Shown here: positions 54,801 to 64,000 of the stretch, in pieces
Layout of the letters: each line of letters begins with the position of its first letter
Numbering within the stretch: the first letter of the stretch is position 1
Assembly (NCBI GenBank): GCA_029298735.1
Contig: JANSLP010000019.1
Span: forward strand, 1-64,000
DNA length: 64,000 nucleotides
Source: Ophiostoma sp. CBS 140.51
Taxonomy: Eukaryota > Ascomycota > Sordariomycetes > Ophiostomatales > Ophiostomataceae
Direction: 5' to 3'
Position numbers and translations under genes: made by a program
The notes under the pieces: model-generated
The model's input: only the letters and a program-made list of their open reading frames with translations
Databases searched by the model: none
Told to the model about the DNA's origin: nothing

Positions 54801-55092
54801 CCTTGCGTCGACGGCAGGTCACACAACTGCGAGGGTTCAATTCGGAGCTGGGCGCGGATGTGGGTGTGTACACAGTGGCACCCGCCATGGGTGGCATGGG
54901 CTGCGCTGCGGCGTGCGCATGGGCCTGGCCGGCGACATGGTGGTTATGGCTGTGATTCTGGTTCTGATTCAGGTTGTTGTTGCCCGACGGGGCGATCGGC
55001 GGATATGCGTCATGCTGTGATGTGACGGTGGGCGAGGGCGATTCGATGTCGGGCGTTTGCTGAAGAGGAAGATTGAAGGAGTTGTCGGCCAT
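51809..55092 (-). CDS. Zn2Cys6 transcription factor, three exons
   Basis: Predicted nuclear regulator of 1034 residues. Exons are 55092-54256, 54134-53772 and 53713-51809; introns are 121 nt (GTGTGT donor, ATAG acceptor) and 58 nt (GTCAGT donor, TTAG acceptor), both phase 0. Splicing joins SKINDE to LDELRAETQRI and SLEESE to IQTNFMAEKNV. The zinc cluster CVTCRRRKVRC with CSNC is near residues 88-115, followed by a leucine-rich dimerisation coil (SSEREIELLKRLRKLEGIVE). The middle homology region spans exons 2-3 (HILHIPTTSKV-like sequence, GLAIRICHSIGLHRDGTNFS, MRRRLFWALCILDMR). The C-terminus is Gln-rich and ends with an acidic/aromatic stretch (ENFDWQDFSQTL). The target pathway is unknown. 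The neighbours (XLF, Nudix) give no clue. Confidence 0.9.
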
Positions 55093-57663
55093 GATTCGGT
55101 TGGAGAAGCGGGTGACGGATAGCGGATAGCGAGAAAGACGAGAAGAGGGGAAGGGGGTGGTGGTGAGGGGGAGGGAAAAGGAAGAAGGGAAGGAGGAGAG
55201 GAAGCAGGCGCGGATAGCGACGGAGATGAATAGACGATAGGAGGGAAAGATTAGGCGAGAAAAGTCGACGAAGAGAAGAGAATTAAGGGTGGGAGAGAGA
55301 AGAAGGAGAAAAGAAGAGAAGAGAGATCACGGCGACAACAAGACGTAACTGAGAATCAGAGAGACGAGGAGAGGAGGTGACGAGAAATAGCAGAAGAAGG
55401 AAAACAAAGGGCAGAAAAGTAAAAGTAAAATGGGGAAAAGAGAACAAAAAGTAATAAGAGCCAAAAGTGGAAGTAGCCGCCAAAACGATGGGCTAAAGAA
55501 GCGGGCAAAAACAACGGCGATAGCCAATGAGAGGCGGACGCTCAGTTCCAGCGTAGCGTGTACTTGGGAATCTTTCGCTCTTTGAGGGTGGGAGGCGGAC
55601 GAGGTTGACGACGAGAAGCAGCTAGCTATAAAAGCCTCATCTCCAATTGTCGCGGGCCGGATGCCTGTGAGGTTGCACTTGTTGTTTGGTGTGTTGGAGA
55701 AAGGGGAGAAGAGTTGTTAGAAATCTGGACTCTTTTGAGACTGGGAAGAAAAAGGGGACAAAAGTATCCGTGGAGAAGACAAATCGTCAAAAGTGCAAGA
55801 GCAAGTGCAGGAAGGTGTGGATGGCGGGGGTGGTTCCTGCTGACTAGGACGGTCCAGTGAAATGGGAAGGAAAGAGGTGGGTTGTTTGCTGCGCAATGGC
55901 TGTCAGAAGTCAGAGAGACAGGAAGGAACGGGTGCGTTGAAGTGGATGCGTGCACAAAATGACGGCAGAGTTGCAATCCGATGTGATTGATGGGAAGGAA
56001 CGGAGAGGAGAAGACGTAAAAGTGAGAAGGAGCGTGCAGCGAACATGGAGCCCATGAAAAATTAAGCCGGATCGGGGAGGAGCGACAACGGCTCGCAGAA
56101 CGATTGACGGAAGGCACGTTTCGTAGCAGGTACAGAGCGTCACAGAGAGTACAAAGAGTTTGGATGGCATGTGGTGGGCGGCGCAAGTATCTCAAAGTAG
56201 CTCAGCTTTCGAGGAGCGCAGGGGCGCTTATGTCATTTTCGTGAGAAGCAGGAAAAAAGTCACAAAATAGTCACAAGGCCAGCGACGTTAGCGACGCCAG
56301 CGAACGCCAGCCGCGCCGTTAAATTTTGAGTTCCCTACGTGCGGCGCAAGTTAGACCCGACTGACTGCCGTTTCTTACGTGCCCAGATGCCGTCGACTTT
56401 TGTAATCAATGGGCGGAGCAGATAAAACAGACAAAACAAGGCAAAATTTACAAAACGGGAGACAAGAAGAGCTAGAAGGCTTGGAAGAGAAGGCCTAGAA
56501 AACGAGGATCCCCAGAAAGAAGGAGCGCAGAAGGACAAAACGAAACTAGAAAGAGAACGTCCTAGAGAAGGTCTAGAGAAGGGCCAGAGAAGGGCCAGAG
56601 ACAGTTAAAAAGCGAGGCCGAGGATGGCAGGCACGATCTATGCAGTCCTCTTAATTCGGCGAGCACTCCACCTGCCCGTGCAAAATCCGAGGTTGACAGA
56701 CGGAAGGTGCGATCTACGGAGGATAGACGAGAGGGAGGGGAACGAACTGAACAGGAAAGAGTAGAGGAGGAAAGAGCGGCTGTCGACGGATGCTATTCTC
56801 CTTTGTGTGATGTGAGTTTATGAGTTAAATAAACGGCTCACGGCAAGGAAAGAAGGAAGGGCGCAGATGCACACCGCACATCACGCTTGCATGCAGGAAG
56901 ACTCGGCCGCTTGAAGTGATTGACGCCGAAACCGAGCAGAAGGATCACCTTAAAATGCCAAGACGATCCATCGATGGCACTTTTGGACCGCCAAAGCCCT
57001 GTCACCCAAAAGAACCTCCAAAAATGAACCTCTAAATCCTCCGTGCATACAAGCACCTCATTGAGGGCCGGCAGCCGGAACTCTCCGCGACCGGGCAGCA
57101 TAACTCTAATTGACATTCTGGGAGAAAACAGGAAATTTACACTCGACAGACTAAATGAAGAAGCAAAAATGGTGAGCAATTGATATCGTTTTGCCTTTGT
57201 CTGACTGGTTCTGTTTTGCCATCGAGAAATCTCGGAGGGCGGTCACGTGGGCCCAAAGCTCGGCTCTTGGCTAGTTTATCACTGGGAGGGGGTCGAAATG
57301 TCGGTCATTGGGGTTCATTGGGCCTGGCTAGCGCCATCGCTTCAACGGCAACAAGACCGCCCAAGCGGGCCCGCATACTGGCGCTGGTGTTGGTGTTGGC
57401 TCGAGCTGCCTCTGTTCCCTTCCTATGGACTACAATGTCCAGGTAAAGAAAAGAGGGCTTAGCCAATCCAGTGCCGGCAAACAAGTTCGGCCTATTTATG
57501 ATTCGCGGGTCGTCTTCGCTCAGAGGTCTCGATGGCACTTTCAAACATTCTTCCAAACGATATACGATAAGATGATAAATGATAAGATTATGGTGTCTCA
57601 TATGTACATATCAAGCTCTATATTTGTACAAGTATATGCTCCCGCCCTTCACGGTCGTCATCT
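55093..57663. other. Large intergenic region upstream of C6 regulator
   Basis: The region of 2.6 kb is strongly purine-rich on the plus strand from 55130 to about 56780, meaning a long CT-rich leader and promoter for the leftward C6 gene. A 190-codon frame at 55626-56195 (minus) is compositionally biased by the CT tract and has no domain, so it is not called. Three GATAA motifs lie near 57566-57586, by the Nudix 3' end. Confidence 0.5.
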
Positions 57664-59151
57664 CTACAATTTCCCCGTCGCCTTGACTTTGGGCTTGACC
57701 TCCATCTTGGACACCACGTCGGCCCGCTTCACCAGCTCCAGTTCCCGCGGCGGACCGGGCGGCATGTTACCCACGACGACAACGCGGAAGTGGTCACCGC
57801 TGCGGCCGCTGCTTTTGAGCTCGGGACCGGGGTAGTCCAGAGCCAGGACGGCACGGCCACGCTCGTCACCAGGCAGCATGCCAATACCTCTTGGGCTGAT
57901 GACGCGGTCGGCAAATGACACAAACGTGGCTGGGTCCTCACCGGGAGCGGGTCCGCTGTGGACGAGGTCGTTGACGGCACGACGCTCAGCTGCGTAATGG
58001 TCGGCGGATGACGAGCCGCTTGGCAGAGCCGACGGGCCCTTGAGGAGAGGCGCAAGCAGCGACAAAATGTACAGCTGCGGCGGGAAGAGGATAATGTCAT
58101 TGTTGCGGGCACGGTCGATCCAGGCCTGGACAGTGGCCCACTCGGCCTTGGTGACCTCGGTCTCGTCGGCCGAGGCACCGCCGTTGTTGTCGAGGTTGGC
58201 AGCGGCGCCGGCGTCGGAGGTCGTCTTGGTGTTGTCGGCCAGCGGCAGGAAATAGAGGTACATTTGTGTGGTATAGCGGCGCGGTAGGTTCGGTGGCGTC
58301 AACCAGCGTGTGAACGGTATTAAGTTTTCTGACAGTCAGCGGGGAACGGTATCAAAATGCTACGCAGGGCTATGCCGGGACTCACCACTATCAGCAACGC
58401 CGCCGACACTCTTCAGCCAGTCCTCGAAGCGGACTTTGTCATTGGCCACGCCGACGCGCGCCTTCTTGCTGGCCGTCTCCTCGACCTGGAGCAGTGCCCG
58501 GTTCTCAGTCGACGCGACAGCTTCTTGGCCAGCCGCCCGGGCCAGCAGGATGCCGCTCTCTTCAAAGGTCTCTCGGATGGCGGCGATGCGGTACGAGGGC
58601 CCGTCGGCATGGCGCTCGGGGCTGTCAATGGCTGGGGTAATGTCGCCCTCGTGGAAGTTGCTCAAGTTACCGCCAGGGAACACGTGGGCGGACGAAAAGG
58701 TACCAGTCTGGCGGCGATGTAGCAGCAAGATCTCGTTCTGGGGAGAGATGACGACGACACTAGAGCTGGGAGCCGGGATGCTGGGTGTCTTGGACTGGCC
58801 GCCGCCCTTTTTCTTGTCTTTCGGGGCGGGCATGTCGGCGGGTGTGTTGCGGTAGGAGGTTGTACTATGGAAGGCTCGACGGGTAGAGTGCGAGGTTGAG
58901 ATGGAAGTCGGGGTCGAAGTCGAGATCAAAGGGAGGGCAGGTGGTCGGTTGGAGGTTATCGGAGTGTAGGATCTGCTTTGGGACAAGGTAAAGCTACGTA
59001 GTTGTTGGTTCTGGGGTAGTTCCTGATATGCCAGGGGAGTGGTATTGGAAGCCGGTCTCAGCACGTGAAAGAGGAGTTGCTGTTGTTGGTGATGGCAGTG
59101 TACTATTCTTGTAAGCCGAGATGGTGCCCTCATTGGACGTAGACCGTGCAT
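57664..59151 (-). CDS. NUDT19-like Nudix hydrolase (CoA/acyl-CoA diphosphatase family)
   Basis: Predicted pyrophosphohydrolase of 476 residues if started at ATG 59151; later ATGs at 59133 and MPAPKDKKKG are alternatives. Exon 1 is 59151-58386 and exon 2 is 58328-57664; the 57-nt intron has a GTGAGT donor and GTCAG acceptor and joins VADS to ENLIPFTRWLTPP. The Nudix box is split: HVFPGGNLSNF is followed about 30 residues later by AAIRETFEESGILL (RExxEExG). Such an insertion is characteristic of the NUDT19/RP2p branch, whose members hydrolyse CoA esters in peroxisomes. Here the N-terminus is Ser/Arg/His-rich with RRAFHSTTSYRN, which looks like a mitochondrial presequence, and the C-terminus (GKL) is not a standard PTS1. 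Confidence 0.85.
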
Positions 59152-59830
59152 GGTGTGGCTGTCCAAAGAGCTGCCAGAAGGGAGAGGGTGTGGGAGAGTA
59201 GTGAGAGTAAGAGTGCGAGTGCAAGCTAGAAAGATAGAGAGCTGTAAGTCAGCGTGTAGTTGAGAGACAATTGTGTTGTAGACGTAGACCCAAGCGGTGG
59301 GCGGATAACGCTTAGCGGCGATGCCGAGGTTGGCAAGCCTTGGTGCGTTCTAGCGATAACGGCGTCATTGGCCTGATTTGTCGTCGTCTTGTAGCGGCTT
59401 TAGGTGGAGAAAAGGGCGGGGAAGCGCGCCCAGAGACATGGAGCTCGGGGCTTTCTCCGCACTTGTACACCCTTCTTTGGCTTCTCTGCACAACTCAGAT
59501 GACTAACAAGCACTGGAGCGTAGTCGGTCCCAAAGCACTGTTTTGTGTTCTGACCGAGAGATGCCGTGACGTACGAATGAAGGCATATAAGTCAGGTCGT
59601 CATTCATTGGTCGCTCAAAACCAGTAAACAAAGCAATATGAAAGTCAAAAACGTGTAAATAGAGAGAGAGAACTGGCATAACCAATGCGTTCGTGTTTCC
59701 AGATCATAAGTATAAGTCCAAAGCATCATCCGATATCATAAACGCCAATCCAATCCAGAAGGCTGATAGCCAATGTAGAACAAGTGCACGCCGTAATATA
59801 AGCTCCTCAAAATGAACACTCACTCCTATC
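59152..59830. other. Intergenic between Nudix promoter and SLX4 3' end
   Basis: The Nudix promoter lies here with the 3' flank of SLX4. No coding sequence or recognised motif. Confidence 0.5.
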
Positions 59831-62440
59831 TTACCACTTCCTCTCTTTGCCCTGCAAGTTCTTGCGCCAGGTACAGCATACACTCTTGGACTCACACCAC
59901 TTCTTGACGTCGCCTGGCAATACATCGACACCGGCGTATCCTGCTTTGCGGAGAGGCCCGTCGTTGAGCCACGCTGTAAACGTTTCGAGAATAATGGTGT
60001 CGTACATTAGAATCTTCTCGTGCCACGACGGCGCCGTCGGGTCGTTTGTCATGGGCGCACTGGTGACGGCCGTGGCAATGTAGCGAAACAGCTCCGATTC
60101 TTCGTAGGTCAGCGGTGCGTCGGCCAGGGACATGTCGGCTTCGTCTCCGTCATTGTCCATGTCGTTGTTTTCGTCTTCGTCAAGATCGGTCGCCACAATG
60201 TTGTCTTCGTCGATATCAATGTCAATATCGACGTCCTCGTCAACCGCCCGGGCCAAGTTGATAGGCTCCGGCGACGAAAAGCGGCCGTCGGATTCCGAGT
60301 CGTCAATCTCAAAGACTTCCGGAACCTTGCGTGTCTGCGATATTGCCTTTGCAGATGTTGATGCTGTGGCTTTTGCACTCGACTTGGCCGTCGCTTTGGC
60401 AGTCACCTTGGCTGTAGTGTGGATAGCCGCAGTGCCTGCGGCCGACGGCGAGACACTGCCCATGGGCAGGAAAAGAGCAGCTCGTGGCGATGTAGTCAAA
60501 CTGCAAATTATTGATGCAGCAGGTTGTGTAGCAGCCGTTGCTTTTGGCTTTGTGACGCGTGGTGCTTTTGGCTTGGGTGGTGTTTTGACTGGCTCGGTGG
60601 CGATTGAGGCCGTATTAGCCTCGTTTGTCTGGGCCGTCACTGGCGCGGTTGAGGAAGGAGCGACCGGCGCTGGTTGTTCAGCCGGCACCGAATTTGGATG
60701 TTGCGCATCCCAACACTCATTCAACAGAGAAATCATGGCCGACCGCGCTTTTATCGTCTTGTAGCCATAGTCGGACACCTTCTTGGTGAGCTGTGCCGTT
60801 GACAGGATATCGAAATTGGGACGAGCTGGAGGTTCTTTCTCTTTTGCTGCTTTTGCTGCTTTGGCTGCCTTGGCTTTTGATGCTTTCGTCTCTTTCTTCT
60901 GAGTTTCTGCTGGTGCAGGTGTCGGCCCTGCTGGCGCTGTACTGCTCATTTCGGTCGCCTTTGCTTTTGCCTTGGCTGGCTGTTTGCCCTTTCCTCGCTG
61001 TGTCGCTTGTGTAGCCGTCGTCACGAGTGTCAGTGCAGGGGTGTCCTTCTCTTGGGCCTCCTTTTGTATGGCCTCTTCGGCCGCCCGCTGTGCCATGGCA
61101 ATCACCTGGTGCGGGTCCTCAGGAAACTCAATGGCATCCTCGAGGTCAATGACATTGTCTCTCAAGAGACCGTCCTCGCCGCGCGCGGCCGCACCCCACA
61201 ACTGCTTCTTTTGTGCTGTTTTGATGAGAGGCGCGGGTGTCTGCTGGCCAGTCAGGTCGACCATGCTGATTTCCGGATCAGAGTCAAACTCAAACTCGTC
61301 GATAATATCGAGCAAGCGGCCTGGTTCCCTCTCCAACTCGTCCTCTGCCGCATCACGATTGGACGTATGCATGGCCGTATGTAGGTGACGCAGAAACGTC
61401 GGCGACTGTTCTGTGGCCAGCTGACTCGACGTGCCAAACAAGAAATCTTGGCGCGTGGCTGCATCACGCGCCGACTCGGGCGACAGAAGGATAGGTTTAC
61501 GCACTGCCGGCGCCTTCTTGCCTCGTGGCTTCTTGGCTGCGGCGGTTGCGCGCGCCGATTTGAGTTTGCGCAGCTTGGACATGGGCAGTCCTGGGCGTGC
61601 TCCGGGCTCGGCCATGGGCAAGTTCTCGTCCAGCACTTCGAGGGTTCGCTTTGTGGTCGTCTTTGCCGTCTTTGTTGTGGTATGGCCATCGCCTGTCACC
61701 GTCGGATCGGCATAGGCTGCCACGGCCAGCTCGGTCAGCGTCCGCGTTTTCTTCTTAGGAGCCTTGGACTTGGTTGGCGAGGTCTCTCTGCTGGTGGATT
61801 GGGCCGCATCGCCAATGGAGATGGCCTCAATGGCTTTCCGTTTTGTAAACGAGCTTTCTCGTGTGGTTGTCGTCGTGGTTGCTGGTCGGTTGCTCGGCTG
61901 TCCTTCACCCTCTTTGCAGCCATAGCTAGTCTGGAGGCTCTTGAAGACATTGTTTGACCGAGCGACCAGCTCACCTGGGGAAGAGGACCAGTCGGCCGGA
62001 TGGTGGTGTACGCGAGACGTCTCACCAGTCGGAATGACGGTGTCGATTGGCGGCGGTGTCCAGTCGCGGCGTCGTTGCAGGGCAGACTCCAGGTCGCCGC
62101 TCATATACTTTGCCGGCTTTTCTTTGGGTATTGGTGGCAAGTCGGCCTCTGTTGTGGTAGCAGCTAGCTGAGAAGAGGGGAGGGTCTGGCTGTTGGCAAA
62201 GTATTTTGAATGTGTATCGCCAGCCGAAGGTCCGCTTCGTGTCGCGGCTTCTGGTGGGTCGCTGCTGAGCAGGGGCAGATCAAAATGTCTGTCGCGCCAT
62301 GCTGGTCTTGACGTTTCGGTAGTCGCGACTGTTGTGAGAAGTCTAGCTGGCGGCAACACGGGTGACGAGGACAGCAGAATGACATCGCGAAGGTCTGGTG
62401 GTCCGGCGCCGGCCTGGACTCGCGTTTCGCTACGAGCCAT
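59831..62440 (-). CDS. SLX4: SLX4, scaffold subunit of the SLX1-SLX4 structure-specific endonuclease
   Basis: Predicted nuclear scaffold of 869 residues, single exon, start at 62440. SLX4 binds and activates the GIY-YIG nuclease SLX1 for Holliday-junction and flap processing. The N-terminal two thirds are disordered and basic with short conserved islands (LPPIPKEKPAKYMSGDLESA, DWSSSPGELVARSNNVFKSL), as in other filamentous fungi. A SAP domain lies at about 540-580 (FDILSTAQLTKKVSDYGYKT). The C-terminal SLX1-binding domain is at about 778-869 (LTYEESELFRYIATAVTS, LETFTAWLNDGPLRKAGYAG, LPGDVKKWCESKSVCCTWRK). The gene is divergent from RPS21 across 670 bp. Confidence 0.9.
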   Translation of the reverse strand: MARSETRVQAGAGPPDLRDVILLSSSPVLPPARLLTTVATTETSRPAWRDRHFDLPLLSSDPPEAATRSGPSAGDTHSKYFANSQTLPSSQLAATTTEADLPPIPKEKPAKYMSGDLESALQRRRDWTPPPIDTVIPTGETSRVHHHPADWSSSPGELVARSNNVFKSLQTSYGCKEGEGQPSNRPATTTTTTRESSFTKRKAIEAISIGDAAQSTSRETSPTKSKAPKKKTRTLTELAVAAYADPTVTGDGHTTTKTAKTTTKRTLEVLDENLPMAEPGARPGLPMSKLRKLKSARATAAAKKPRGKKAPAVRKPILLSPESARDAATRQDFLFGTSSQLATEQSPTFLRHLHTAMHTSNRDAAEDELEREPGRLLDIIDEFEFDSDPEISMVDLTGQQTPAPLIKTAQKKQLWGAAARGEDGLLRDNVIDLEDAIEFPEDPHQVIAMAQRAAEEAIQKEAQEKDTPALTLVTTATQATQRGKGKQPAKAKAKATEMSSTAPAGPTPAPAETQKKETKASKAKAAKAAKAAKEKEPPARPNFDILSTAQLTKKVSDYGYKTIKARSAMISLLNECWDAQHPNSVPAEQPAPVAPSSTAPVTAQTNEANTASIATEPVKTPPKPKAPRVTKPKATAATQPAASIICSLTTSPRAALFLPMGSVSPSAAGTAAIHTTAKVTAKATAKSSAKATASTSAKAISQTRKVPEVFEIDDSESDGRFSSPEPINLARAVDEDVDIDIDIDEDNIVATDLDEDENNDMDNDGDEADMSLADAPLTYEESELFRYIATAVTSAPMTNDPTAPSWHEKILMYDTIILETFTAWLNDGPLRKAGYAGVDVLPGDVKKWCESKSVCCTWRKNLQGKERKW

Positions 62441-63110
62441 TGTCGCGCGTTGGGATATGCGCAGTGCGCATCCTAGTCGCAGTAGACGAGACAGTGTTGC
62501 AGAGATTTCGCTGCAAGCAGAGTGGTAAGTGAGTTAAGGAAATGCAATCATGGGTGTTATCAATAACGTCTATCGTCCACAATGTCGACTGTTTAAGGGA
62601 AACGCGTAGAGTCTCGGTTGGCACGCCAAAACGGGCGGCAACAGCCACGCTCACAGGCACGCTCGTGTACAGTGCGTGCTGCCCCTCTCGACAAAAGAGT
62701 GGGGCCAATTTACAAGTTGGCCACGCGTTAGCGGCGCGCAGTCACATGCCGGGTCATATGATAAGGCTTGCCCGTAAAAGTGGGTCTTGTCCTTGGTAAC
62801 CCATAAAATTCTTTTCTCGAAAATTTTGTGCGTTTTCCCCCCACTAGGCTGGCTCGGACCAAAAATATTCCAACTCCTCTGGCCAATTGTGTGGGCACCA
62901 CCTGCCAATCCAGCACTGTGCAGGCAACTTTTCCGACTTTTGGCGGTGCGCAAAAAAGTGGTCTAGCGAAAATTGCACTCTTTTGCTGGCCTACCTCGTT
63001 TTCTCGCCCAATTCTACGATTTTCACCATCACCACATCACCACTTTCAACTTCCACGTAAACCACCACCACCACCACCCCTCCTTTTCGACCCCCCCAAA
63101 ATCAGCAGCC
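62441..63110. promoter_or_regulatory. Divergent promoter region of SLX4 and RPS21
   Basis: The region of 670 bp separates the two divergent ATGs. It contains an exact HomolD box at 62739-62746 and a CACCACC-rich leader just before the RPS21 start. Confidence 0.5.
62739..62746 (+). promoter_or_regulatory. HomolD-type box (CAGTCACA)
   Basis: An exact match to CAGTCACA, the HomolD element that replaces the TATA box in ribosomal protein promoters of fission yeast and is enriched in those of many ascomycetes. It lies 365 bp upstream of the RPS21 start codon. Confidence 0.6.
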
Positions 63111-63616
63111 ATGGAGAACGACAAGGGTGAGATCGTCGACCTTTACGTCCCGCGCAAGTGCTCTGCCACTGGCCGCATCATCAAGGCCAAGGACCACAGC
63201 TCCGTCCAGATTTCGGTTGCCAAGGTACGACAAACTCGAGGAGAGGAGACGAGAGACGGTGGGAGAAGGATGAGGCGAATGAACGAAGGATACGTCGAGG
63301 AATGCCGGAGGAAAGGCTGTTGAAAGACGGCATGCGGCTGCGATCTGATACGACAAGAGGAGGACATTGAGAAGGAGACGTTAAGGAGACGAGATCGAGA
63401 CAGACGATGGACGACGGATGAACATGCGCCCTCCTAAACAAAATGCTGACTGTCCACTTCTTCCAGGTTGACGAGAACGGCCGCGCCATTGCCGGCGAGA
63501 ACCAGGTCTACGCTCTGTGCGGCTTCGTCCGTGCCCAGGGTGAGGCCGACGATGCCTTCAACCGCCTGGCCCAGCGCGACGGTTTCCTCAAGAACGTCTG
63601 GAACCCGGTCCGGTAA
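63111..63616 (+). CDS. RPS21: 40S ribosomal protein eS21 (RPS21)
   Basis: Small-subunit ribosomal protein of 87 residues, the usual length, involved in 3' processing of 20S pre-rRNA and part of the mature subunit. Exon 1 is 63111-63224 (38 codons) and exon 2 is 63467-63616; the 242-nt intron (GTACGA donor, TTCCAG acceptor) is phase 0 and joins VQISVAK to VDENGRAIAG. Diagnostic stretches are IVDLYVPRKCSATGRIIKAK and RLAQRDGFLKNVW. The GTACGA donor is unusual, but no in-frame alternative gives the family sequence. Confidence 0.97.
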
Positions 63617-64000
63617 ATTGCCCCCGGAAAAGGTGTAAGGATGTTTTGAGGGACGGCAGATGAAAAAAATACAACCAAACGATATAAAATCAATCGACGG
63701 ACCGACACCCGGCACCGACGTTACGACTTCGACTCCGACTTGTCTTTTTCTTGTTTTCTTAATCTCGCGGCGCCGGGACGGAAAAGCGGCCTCCTTTTCT
63801 TTTTTGACCCTCTTTATTTCTCGACGACAACCGCCGGCCACGAACGATACGATGACGACTACGGAACATTCCGTGTTCGCATGACGACGTTGGAGGCTGG
63901 GCAGTTGTTCCGTTTGTTGAGACGAGAGGACATGTAACTGGAGGTGGGAGAAGAGGGGTTTTCAAGGTTTTTGTTTTGGTAACAAACAAAAAATGACAAA
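63617..64000. other. 3' flank of RPS21
   Basis: The last 384 bp of the window hold the RPS21 3' UTR. A pyrimidine-rich stretch at 63735-63815 could belong to the leader of a further gene to the right, but no start is identified. Confidence 0.4.

Noticed and set aside
55626..56195. A 189-codon minus-strand frame upstream of the three-exon C6 regulator
   Set aside because: It is produced by a long CT-rich tract (Ser/Leu/Pro-rich translation) and has no domain; more likely the leader and promoter.
57566..57586. Three GATAA motifs in 21 bp
   Set aside because: They lie just downstream of the Nudix stop codon in AT-rich DNA and not clearly in a promoter; probably part of a 3' UTR.
63225..63466. 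Possible C/D-box snoRNA in the RPS21 intron (AGGATGA near 63267 and CTGA near 63345)
   Set aside because: The C box has a mismatch, D-box candidates are poorly placed and no terminal stem was found; a snoRNA covariance search would decide.

Overview
The window is nuclear DNA of a filamentous ascomycete (Pezizomycotina, most likely Sordariomycetes). This rests on short GT-AG introns (52-153 nt in most genes, with GTAAGT/GTGAGT donors and CTAAC-type branch points), three Zn2Cys6 transcription factors, low-complexity Ser/Ala/Gln-rich proteins, and fungal families such as MTC1, fungal SLX4, an XLF/Nej1 homologue and an AMID-like flavoprotein. Genus-level placement is not possible from the sequence alone; a Sporothrix/Ophiostoma-like fungus is only a guess. 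About twenty protein genes and one tRNA gene are supported. Exon structures were worked out by hand from reading frame, splice signals and family conservation.

Layout. 1-3.2 kb looks accessory: an unrecognised gene runs off the left edge, followed by AT-rich DNA and a broken coding relic. 3.4-8.4 kb holds an SDR oxidoreductase, a C6 transcription factor and a cytochrome P450, which form a compact metabolic module. 10-13.8 kb carries a secreted-looking agmatinase-family ureohydrolase ending in KDEL and an alpha/beta-hydrolase. 15-20.4 kb has a kinesin-8 facing a BuGZ/ZNF207-like zinc-finger protein, both spindle-related. 20.9-30.6 kb has a GH115 alpha-glucuronidase and a large C6 transcription factor, divergent across 3.2 kb of gene-free DNA that contains a perfect double iron-GATA-type palindrome.

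30.9-46 kb holds an AMID-like flavoprotein, tRNA-Glu(CTC), MTC1, a 2134-residue AT-hook protein and ribosomal protein uL14 (RPL23). 48-64 kb holds a GH28 exopolygalacturonase, an XLF/Nej1 end-joining factor, a three-exon C6 transcription factor, a NUDT19-like Nudix hydrolase, SLX4 and ribosomal protein eS21 (RPS21), the last two sharing a promoter.

Functionally, most of the window is housekeeping: translation, genome maintenance and spindle. Mixed in are plant-polysaccharide enzymes (GH115 on glucuronoxylan, GH28 on pectin), which suggest a plant-associated or saprotrophic life. The most unusual signals are the signal-peptide plus KDEL ureohydrolase, the GATA-type regulatory motifs, the uncharacterised conserved block inside the AT-hook protein, the repeated Gly-Leu-Gly-Arg-Ile-Gly motif in the XLF tail, and the accessory left edge. 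No CRISPR array, intact transposon or long terminal repeat was recognised.
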